Source of the DNA: Aliiroseovarius sediminis
GTDB lineage: Bacteria; Pseudomonadota; Alphaproteobacteria; Rhodobacterales; Rhodobacteraceae
Assembly: GCF_022678485.1 (NCBI RefSeq)
Contig: NZ_JALBYP010000026.1
Span: 62,001-126,000 of the forward strand
Reading direction: 5' to 3'
Length of the DNA: 64,000 nt
Shown here: positions 56,979-64,000 of the stretch, in pieces
How the letters are laid out: the number at the start of each line of letters is the position of its first letter
How positions within the stretch are numbered: position 1 is the stretch's first letter
Translations under genes and position numbers: made by a program
Notes under the pieces: generated by a model
What the model was told of the DNA's origin: nothing
The model's input: the letters and a program-made list of their open reading frames with translations, nothing else
The model's database searches: none

Positions 56979-58123
56979 CTTTTCTGCCTTGCCCTATGAA
57001 CATGTGCGCTTTGCACCAGACCGAACCCCACCAACAATACCAGCATCGCCGATCCGCCGTAGCTGACCAGAGGCAACGGCACACCCACGACAGGCGCCAG
57101 CCCCATCACCATCGACATATTCACCGCGAAGAACAAAAAGAATGTGATCGCCACACCTAGAATCAGAAGCGAGCTGAAACGATCCTTGTTCTGCAATGCC
57201 GCCGCAATGCAGAATGCCAGGATCAACACGTAAAGCGCCAGAAGCGATGCACCGCCAAGAAAGCCAAGTTCCTCGGCCAGTGTGGTGAAAATGAAATCAG
57301 TTTGTTTTTCCGGCAGAAAGTTCAGCCGCGATTGCGTGCCCTGCATGAACCCGCGGCCGGTCCAGCCACCGGACCCCAGCGCAATCTTGGATTGCGTGAT
57401 GTGATACCCCGCCCCCAATGGATCGGTGGATGGGTCAAGAAACGTGTCGATGCGGCGATACTGGTAGTCTTTCAGCAACTGCCAATCGGTGCCGCGCGAC
57501 ATGAAAACAGACGTCACCAAGCCAATCCCCGCAGAGAAGACGATACCGAAATACCAAAGGCTGACACCCGCCAGAAACATAATTGCGCCCCCGCCCATCA
57601 ATAACAGGATGGCGGTCCCAAGGTCTGGTTGCTTCAACACAAGCGCGGTTGGCAGAAGGATCAGGATGATCGGCAAAAGCACCCAAAACGGGCGAGAAAC
57701 CTTCTTGATATCCAGCCAATCGTAGTAGGCCGCAAGGATCATCACCAAAGTGATCTTGGATAGCTCGGACGGTTGCAGGCGGATGAAGCCAAGGTCAATC
57801 CACCGCTGCGCCCCCATCCCTGTTGCACCGATGAATTCCACCAGCACCAGCAGCACCAGCGAGATGATATAGCCCAGCCCGGCCATGTTGCGCCAAAACC
57901 AGATCGGCACCATCGCAATGGCGAACATCAATGCCATGCCAAGGGCAAAGCGTTTCATCTGGGGCGCCGCCCACGGCTCCATGCTGCCGCCCGCGACGGA
58001 ATAGAGCATCAGGAAGCCCATGCAGGCAACCGCCGTCAGCAAGAGTACAAGGAACCAGTTAAGATACAGCACCTTGCGCAGGCCTGTGGGCACATATTTG
58101 ACATGATATTCAAGATAGCTCAT
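56975..58123 (-). CDS. rodA: rod shape-determining SEDS polymerase
   Basis: A 382-aa, ten-helix peptidoglycan glycosyltransferase of the SEDS family. QPDLGTAILLLMGG, RRIDTFLDPSTDPLGAGYHI, FLPEKQTDFIFTTLAEELG and VPLPLVSYGGSAML are the conserved loops, including the catalytic Asp region. It works with PBP2 in lateral wall synthesis. It overlaps mrdA and ghrA by 4 bp each. Confidence 0.96.
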   Translation of the reverse strand: MSYLEYHVKYVPTGLRKVLYLNWFLVLLLTAVACMGFLMLYSVAGGSMEPWAAPQMKRFALGMALMFAIAMVPIWFWRNMAGLGYIISLVLLVLVEFIGATGMGAQRWIDLGFIRLQPSELSKITLVMILAAYYDWLDIKKVSRPFWVLLPIILILLPTALVLKQPDLGTAILLLMGGGAIMFLAGVSLWYFGIVFSAGIGLVTSVFMSRGTDWQLLKDYQYRRIDTFLDPSTDPLGAGYHITQSKIALGSGGWTGRGFMQGTQSRLNFLPEKQTDFIFTTLAEELGFLGGASLLALYVLILAFCIAAALQNKDRFSSLLILGVAITFFLFFAVNMSMVMGLAPVVGVPLPLVSYGGSAMLVLLVGFGLVQSAHVHRARQKR

Positions 58124-60075
58124 GCCCGGTCACTTCCGTCCACGAAGCGTTCGACGGGGGGGCGGCGCAGCAGTTCTTCGACGTCGCGTTGCCGCGACCG
58201 GATCGTGCCGCGCTGGCTAGAGGGATACGCCTCAAGCGGCGGAGGACCATCATAGATGGTTTGAAGCAGAATATCGCGCGCAATCGGCGCGGCCGCCGTG
58301 GACCCGCCACCGCCGTGTTCAACCACCACCGACACCGCATATCGCGGCGCCTCGGCGGGGGCATAGCAGACAAACAGCGCATGGTCGCGCCGGTTCCACG
58401 GCAGGTCTTCGTTGCGGCTGACCCCGCGCGCGCGCTCGGCCTTTGTGATGTTGCGCACCTGGCTGGTGCCGGTCTTGCCGGCCATGCGCAGCCCATCGGC
58501 CACGATTTTAGATCGACCGCCAGTGCCGCGCTTGGCGTTCACAACCTGATACATCCCTTGCCGGATCAGCCCGAGGTTCTGCGCACCTATGCCCAGAAGC
58601 CCGTCATTACGGATCGGCTGCTCGACCCCGTTGATCGCGCGCACCAAGCGTGGCGCAATCGCCTGCCCTGTTGCGATGCGCGCCGTCATCACCGCCAGTT
58701 GCAGCGGCGAGGTCAGGACGAAGCCCTGTCCAATGCCCGCGTTCAGACTGTCGCCAATCACCCAATCCGCGCCTCGGGCTTGTCTTTTCCATGCTTTGTC
58801 AGGGATAAGCCCCTCGGCCACGGCGGACAGGGGAAGGTCGTGGCGTTCCCCCAACCCAAGACGACGCGCCATCGCCGCGATCTTTTCGATCCCGACCCGC
58901 TGGGCGATGTCGTAATAATACACATCGCAGCTTTCCCGCAAACTTTTGGTCAAATCCACTTTGCCGTGACCGGCGCGTTTCCAGCAGTGGAAGCGCCGCT
59001 TGTGGACTTCAAGATGCCCATAGCATTGGACGGTTTCGCCGGGGCTGATCACCCCTTCTTCAAGCGCCGCCAGTGCCGTGACCATCTTGAAAACCGACCC
59101 GGGCGGATAGGTGCCCTGCGCCGGTTTTGCCGCCAAGGGGCGATAAGGGTCATTCAGAAGCGCGTTATAGTCGGTACTGGAAATCCCACGCACAAATTTG
59201 TTTGGGTCAAAGGACGGGGCCGAGCCGATTGCCAGAAGGTCGCCGGTCTGCGTGTCCATCACGACCGCCGCCGCACTTTCACGCGCCATGCGTGCCTGCA
59301 CATAAGCCTGCAAATCGGCATTTACCGTTAGCTGGATGTTGTCGCCCGCCTGCCCCTCTGCCCGGCCCAGTTCGCGCATTTCGCGCCCCATGGCGTTGAC
59401 CTCGACCTCGCGGGTGCCAGCAGCGCCACGTAAGGGCATTTCCAACTTGGCTTCGACGCCGCTTTTGCCGATCTGGAAGCGCGGGATTTGCAGCAAAGGG
59501 TTTGGGTCTTCGAGCTTGTCCAAATCATAGTCCGACACCGGCCCGACATAGCCCACAACATGGGCAAAATCGGCTGATCGAGGATAGATGCGGGACAGTC
59601 CGACCTCGGGTGTAATGCCAGGCAGGACAGGTGCATTGACCGCCACCTCGGCCACCTCGCTCCATGCTACCCGGTCTGCGACCGTCACTGGTACGAAAGA
59701 ACTGCGGCGCTTCATCTCATCCAGAATGCGCGCGACTTCGTCATCATCAATCCAGACGATTTTGCGCAAACGGTTCAGAACACGCGCCGGATCACCTGCA
59801 TCTTCGCGCACCAAAACGATGCGATAATTCTGTTCGTTGCCAGCAATCAGTTGACCGTTGCGGTCATGTATCAACCCGCGCGATGGCGGGATAAGTTCGA
59901 ACTTGATGCGGTTTTCTTCGGCAAGTGTGCGATATTCCTCGGTCTGGTCGACCTGCATGAAGCGCATCCGGCCAACCAGAATGGCAGCGAACGACACCTG
60001 CAACCCACCCAGAAACAGACCCCGGCGGGTAATGCCGCGGGCGCTTTTCTCGGTGTCTATCGGGGATCGTTTCAT
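58120..60075 (-). CDS. mrdA: penicillin-binding protein 2 (transpeptidase)
   Basis: A 651-aa class B PBP. One N-terminal helix (LFLGGLQVSFAAILVGRM), a PBP dimerisation domain, and a transpeptidase domain with the active-site motifs YPPGSVFKM (Ser nucleophile and Lys), ESCDVYYYDI (SxD/N) and GKTGTSQ. It crosslinks the wall together with RodA in the elongasome. Overlaps mreD and rodA by ATGA. Confidence 0.95.
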   Translation of the reverse strand: MKRSPIDTEKSARGITRRGLFLGGLQVSFAAILVGRMRFMQVDQTEEYRTLAEENRIKFELIPPSRGLIHDRNGQLIAGNEQNYRIVLVREDAGDPARVLNRLRKIVWIDDDEVARILDEMKRRSSFVPVTVADRVAWSEVAEVAVNAPVLPGITPEVGLSRIYPRSADFAHVVGYVGPVSDYDLDKLEDPNPLLQIPRFQIGKSGVEAKLEMPLRGAAGTREVEVNAMGREMRELGRAEGQAGDNIQLTVNADLQAYVQARMARESAAAVVMDTQTGDLLAIGSAPSFDPNKFVRGISSTDYNALLNDPYRPLAAKPAQGTYPPGSVFKMVTALAALEEGVISPGETVQCYGHLEVHKRRFHCWKRAGHGKVDLTKSLRESCDVYYYDIAQRVGIEKIAAMARRLGLGERHDLPLSAVAEGLIPDKAWKRQARGADWVIGDSLNAGIGQGFVLTSPLQLAVMTARIATGQAIAPRLVRAINGVEQPIRNDGLLGIGAQNLGLIRQGMYQVVNAKRGTGGRSKIVADGLRMAGKTGTSQVRNITKAERARGVSRNEDLPWNRRDHALFVCYAPAEAPRYAVSVVVEHGGGGSTAAAPIARDILLQTIYDGPPPLEAYPSSQRGTIRSRQRDVEELLRRPPVERFVDGSDRA

Positions 60076-60611
60076 GCCGCCTGCCTCGCGATTGCGTCAT
60101 CACCTGGTTGTAGCTTGCGAATACCCAGCACATAGGTCGTGACAAACACGACCAGCGGATAGACCGACGCGGTCGAGATCAGCTGCATCAGCGACCGCCC
60201 AAGCGGCAGTTGGTCAACAAAAAATACGGTCAACATCAGGCGCTGCCCGACCAGCATTGCCAGCAGCACCATCGCAACCAACCCCCATTCCAACAGAAAG
60301 TGCCGTTCCCGCAGCCGGGATTCGCGCCGTCTGAGAAACTCGGACCCCGCCACCACCATCAGGGGCCAAACACCGGGCACGCGCAAAAGCAGCATGTCCA
60401 TGATGAAAAACAAAACGGCGACAAGCACGACCGGCACGTAATCGGGACGCCGCAGTACCCAAGCCAAAGTGAACGCTAGAACGATATCGGGCCCGGGCAC
60501 GCGTCCCGGTGTCAGGTCAATCGGCAACAGGCGGGCAAACAATACCACCGCCGCAATCCCGACCAAGGTCAACGAAAACAACCAGCGCATAAGGGTCAGG
60601 CGGTCGGTCAT
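60072..60611 (-). CDS. mreD: rod shape-determining protein MreD
   Basis: A 179-aa protein with about five helices. PGRVPGPDIVLAFTLAWVLR and FFIMDMLLLRVPGVWPLMVV fit the MreD family. It links the MreB cytoskeleton to periplasmic MreC and the PBP2-RodA enzymes. It overlaps mreC and mrdA by 4 bp. Poor sequence conservation is normal, so neighbours supply much of the identification. Confidence 0.9.
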   Translation of the reverse strand: MTDRLTLMRWLFSLTLVGIAAVVLFARLLPIDLTPGRVPGPDIVLAFTLAWVLRRPDYVPVVLVAVLFFIMDMLLLRVPGVWPLMVVAGSEFLRRRESRLRERHFLLEWGLVAMVLLAMLVGQRLMLTVFFVDQLPLGRSLMQLISTASVYPLVVFVTTYVLGIRKLQPGDDAIARQAA

Positions 60612-61537
60612 CCGTCACCCCCTTCTGCAACTGGCAGGTCGGGCGCGGCGTCAGCCTCGGCGTCCAGCGCCGGCGCAGGGGTCGAGACGATCAGCGCCCC
60701 GTCATCATCCACCTTCTCGCCGGGGTGGCTGCGCAGGACGCGCAGGAACTCCAGCCGTTCATAGTCAGCGGACAGGCGCACCCGCAACCGCCTGTCCGTA
60801 CCCATCGCAACATGGCCTACCAAAAGCCCCGCCGGAAAAACGCCGCCATCGCCGGATGACACGACACGGTCGCCGGGGCGCACCTTCTCTGGCGCCTCAA
60901 GAAAATCAATGGGGGGGGCTGCGCTGTTGTCGCCAGCCAAAAGCGCGCTCTGGCCCGAGGGCTGCACCATGATCGGCACCCGGCTGTTGCTGTCAGTCAG
61001 CAAGATCACGCGGCTGGTCCGTTGCCCGACGCCCGAAATGCGACCTGCCAGCCCCAGCCCGTCGGTCGTGGCCCAACCGTCAATGATCCCGTCCCGTGCG
61101 CCCACGTTCAGCAGCACCGATTGCCGAAAGGGCGAGCCACTGTCAGCCAAGACGACGCCCGTAACGAACGAAAGCTGCGCATCCAGCCGCACATTGTTCA
61201 GGTTCAGAAGCTGCGCGTTTTCCTGTTCCAACTGCAAAGCGGCCTCTTTCCAGGCTTTCATCTGCTGCAATTCGCGCCGCAATTCCTGGTTCTGGTCGTA
61301 AATCCGTTGATAGGACTGGAAATCCTCGACCATGCCGACCATGCGGGTGACAGGGACCAGCGCCCAGTCGAAGCTTGGCACGACGTGGTCGACAAGGTTT
61401 GCGCGGAACCGTTCGACGCGCGGGCTGTCAATGCGCCAGACCAGAAAGACAAGGAACAGGCACACCATGACCATTCCGACAAGCAGCCTGCGCAGGGGCC
61501 GGGCGTAGATGTCGCTTTGATTGGTCTTCTTTGCCAA
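60608..61537 (-). CDS. mreC: rod shape-determining protein MreC, TTG start
   Basis: A 309-aa bitopic protein: one N-terminal helix (LLVGMVMVCLFLVFLVW), a coiled coil (about 75-105), and two beta-domains with VLADSGSPFRQSVLLNVGAR, GRISGVGQRTSRVILLTDSN and RVVSSGDGGVFPAGLLVG. The start is decided by GGAGG (plus CCTCC 61545-61549) seven bases before a TTG at 61537; no ATG fits. The Pro/Ala/Asp-rich tail is extended by about 30 residues. Overlaps mreD. Confidence 0.93.
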   Translation of the reverse strand: MAKKTNQSDIYARPLRRLLVGMVMVCLFLVFLVWRIDSPRVERFRANLVDHVVPSFDWALVPVTRMVGMVEDFQSYQRIYDQNQELRRELQQMKAWKEAALQLEQENAQLLNLNNVRLDAQLSFVTGVVLADSGSPFRQSVLLNVGARDGIIDGWATTDGLGLAGRISGVGQRTSRVILLTDSNSRVPIMVQPSGQSALLAGDNSAAPPIDFLEAPEKVRPGDRVVSSGDGGVFPAGLLVGHVAMGTDRRLRVRLSADYERLEFLRVLRSHPGEKVDDDGALIVSTPAPALDAEADAAPDLPVAEGGDG

Positions 61538-61595
61538 GAATGGCCTCCGGTTCCTTTAGACGAGACCGGACCCGAGTGATCGGGGCTAAGGCTCG

Positions 61596-62639
<1,044 letters not shown>

Positions 62640-62828
62640 CTACCCCGTCTAAAACCCCTGTGGTCCGCGATTCCCCAAGGGATGCAGACCGGTGGATATA
62701 TAAGGGTCGACCCGCGCAGGCGAAAGCCCTAAAGCACGTGCGCCGGCGGCTTATCGCTTAACGCACGGGCACAAAATTGCGTGACCTGCGGCTGGTCGAA
62801 CCTAAGTGCAAAACGCGGTGTACCTGTT

Positions 62829-62852
62829 GCGGGCGGGGAACTGCCCACCCGC
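62829..62852. terminator. hairpin downstream of leuA
   Basis: GCGGGCGGG (62829-62837) pairs with CCCACCCGC (62844-62852) with one mismatch and a 6-nt loop, 16 bp after the leuA stop. No T-run, so a weak terminator call. Confidence 0.35.
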
Positions 62853-62867
62853 ACACCAGTTGATAGC

Positions 62868-64000
62868 TCAAACCCCCTCGGGCTTCGTTTTCTCGCGCCG
62901 CACCAACAGGTTGTTCAGCGCGTTCACATAAGCCTTGGCCGAGGCCACGACCGTATCGGTGTCGGAAGATTGGCCGGTGACGATCTTGCCAGCTTCCTCC
63001 ATCCGTACGGATACCGTCGCCTGCGCGTCGGTGCCTTCGGTCACAGCATGCACCTGATACAATTGCAGGCTGGCATCATGGGGAAACAGGCCTTTGATCG
63101 CATTGAAGGTCGCATCAACCGGGCCGTCGCCCGTAGCCGTCTTCTGGTGGTCCACGCCGTCAATCTCCAACGTCAGATCAGCTGATTGTGGTGCCTCGGT
63201 CCCACAGATCACGCGCAGGAACTTGACTTGGATGCGGTCGTTTTCGCTGTCGGTCCCATCCCGCATCAGGGCGATCAGATCGTCGTCGAACACCTCTTTC
63301 TTGCGGTCGGCCAGTTCCTTGAAGCGCACGAAGACGTCTTTTAACTGGTTGTCGCCCACGTCAAAGCCCAACTGGTTCAACCGGTCGCGCAGCGCCGCCC
63401 GGCCCGAGTGCTTGCCCAACACCAAGCTGGTTTCAGACAGGCCCACATCTTCGGGGCGCATGATCTCGAACGTCTCGGCGTTCTTCAGCATTCCGTCCTG
63501 ATGGATGCCGCTTTCATGGGCAAAGGCATTCTTGCCAACGATGGCTTTGTTATACTGCACCGCAAAGCCAGACACCTGCGCCACGCGGCGCGAGATATTC
63601 ATGATTTTCCGGGTATCAACACTCGTGTTCCACGGCATGATGTCGTTGCGCACTTTCAGGGCCATCACGACTTCTTCCAGCGCGGTATTGCCGGCGCGTT
63701 CGCCCAACCCGTTGATGGTGCATTCAATCTGGCGCGCGCCCGCTTCAACTGCCGCCAGCGCGTTCGCAGTCGCCATGCCCAAATCGTTGTGACAATGGGT
63801 GGCGAAGGTCACTTCATCCGCTCCCGGCACCTTTTCAATCAGCATGCGGATCAGATCGGCACTTTCGCGCGGCGCGGTATAACCCACCGTGTCGGGAATG
63901 TTGATCGTGGTCGCGCCCGCCTTGATCGCAATCTCGATCACACGGCACAGGTAATCGTGTTCGGTCCGGGTGGCATCCATCGCCGACCATTGCACATTGT
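62868..64000 (-). CDS. leuA: 2-isopropylmalate synthase, partial (N-terminus outside window)
   Basis: About 377 codons; the start lies beyond the right edge. Visible parts are the end of the DRE-TIM barrel with metal ligands in THCHNDLGMATANALAAVEAG, GLGERAGNTALEEVVMAL, the HESGIHQDGMLKN region of the subdomain, and the LeuA regulatory C-terminal domain. It condenses acetyl-CoA with 2-oxoisovalerate for leucine synthesis, feedback-inhibited by leucine. The C-terminal residues KTKPEGV end at the stop at 62868. Followed by 230 bp without a gene, then mreB on the same strand. Confidence 0.94.
   Translation of the reverse strand, partial: NVQWSAMDATRTEHDYLCRVIEIAIKAGATTINIPDTVGYTAPRESADLIRMLIEKVPGADEVTFATHCHNDLGMATANALAAVEAGARQIECTINGLGERAGNTALEEVVMALKVRNDIMPWNTSVDTRKIMNISRRVAQVSGFAVQYNKAIVGKNAFAHESGIHQDGMLKNAETFEIMRPEDVGLSETSLVLGKHSGRAALRDRLNQLGFDVGDNQLKDVFVRFKELADRKKEVFDDDLIALMRDGTDSENDRIQVKFLRVICGTEAPQSADLTLEIDGVDHQKTATGDGPVDATFNAIKGLFPHDASLQLYQVHAVTEGTDAQATVSVRMEEAGKIVTGQSSDTDTVVASAKAYVNALNNLLVRREKTKPEGV

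Noticed and set aside
58189-59331. 380-codon plus-strand open frame opposite mrdA
   Set aside because: Antisense to a complete PBP2 with all active-site motifs.

Overview
The window looks like a chromosomal segment from a marine alphaproteobacterium of the Rhodobacteraceae (Roseobacter group). Supporting signs are high GC, a detached Fo operon in the order atpI-atpB-atpE-atpX-atpF with both b and b' subunits, a solitary ctaD beside a cytochrome c gene, a SAM-II riboswitch in front of metZ, a glyQ/small membrane protein/glyS arrangement, and many Roseobacter-type conserved hypotheticals. Genes are tightly packed, often with 4-bp ATGA overlaps. I see no insertion sequence, prophage, CRISPR array or rRNA, only one tRNA (Leu, GAG), and no gene-free stretch longer than 300 bp. 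The species cannot be named from sequence alone.

Layout. 1-1409: a cut-off GT14-like glycosyltransferase divergent from a sulfotransferase. 1432-4805: sugar/adenosine kinase and nth, divergent from an HTH-MGMT repair gene, then an OmpA lipoprotein. 4966-7658: Fo ATP synthase operon (minus). 7885-9476: ArsR regulator convergent with glycerate kinase. 9559-13661: tRNA-Leu, lipB, cytochrome c, ctaD, a DUF2244-type protein. 13774-16503: an AT-richer methyltransferase, yqeY, carA. 16610-21542: a glycosyltransferase with an MshEN-like (c-di-GMP type) N-terminus, GntR regulator, HAD nucleotidase, UbiH-type hydroxylase, small membrane protein. 21590-25861: class V aminotransferase, tandem Lrp/AsnC pair divergent from ilvC, DMT transporter. 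25858-29863: glmM-folP-folB(fusion) and a SleB-type hydrolase. 30016-36284: PPDK-like protein and the glycyl-tRNA synthetase operon. 36547-38388: a SPOR/peptidoglycan-binding protein with a dead HtrA-like domain. 38449-42516: trkH, folE2, riboswitch-controlled metZ. 42658-46952: GST, yciB, DMT transporter, ftsY with two hexanucleotide arrays, lysoplasmalogenase. 47069-49962: NuoE-NuoF fused diaphorase subunit divergent from an AlkB-like monooxygenase. 50126-56034: a co-directional cassette (27-aa membrane peptide, XpaC-like, TelA, DUF2927 lipoprotein, SPFH-GYF, double zinc ribbon) followed by dtd. 56046-62633: the elongasome operon mreB-mreC-mreD-mrdA-rodA-ghrA. 62868-64000: leuA, cut by the window edge.

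Most of the window is housekeeping: energy (atp, cyt c, ctaD), amino acids (ilvC, leuA, metZ, carA), folate (folB, folP, folE2), translation (glyQS, yqeY, dtd, tRNA), secretion (ftsY) and cell wall (glmM, mre/mrd, SleB). The best candidate for a little-described system is the 50126-55569 cassette, which resembles envelope-stress modules that pair SPFH and zinc-ribbon membrane proteins, here with TelA and XpaC-type partners. The c-di-GMP-type glycosyltransferase fusion and the pseudoprotease are the next most interesting.
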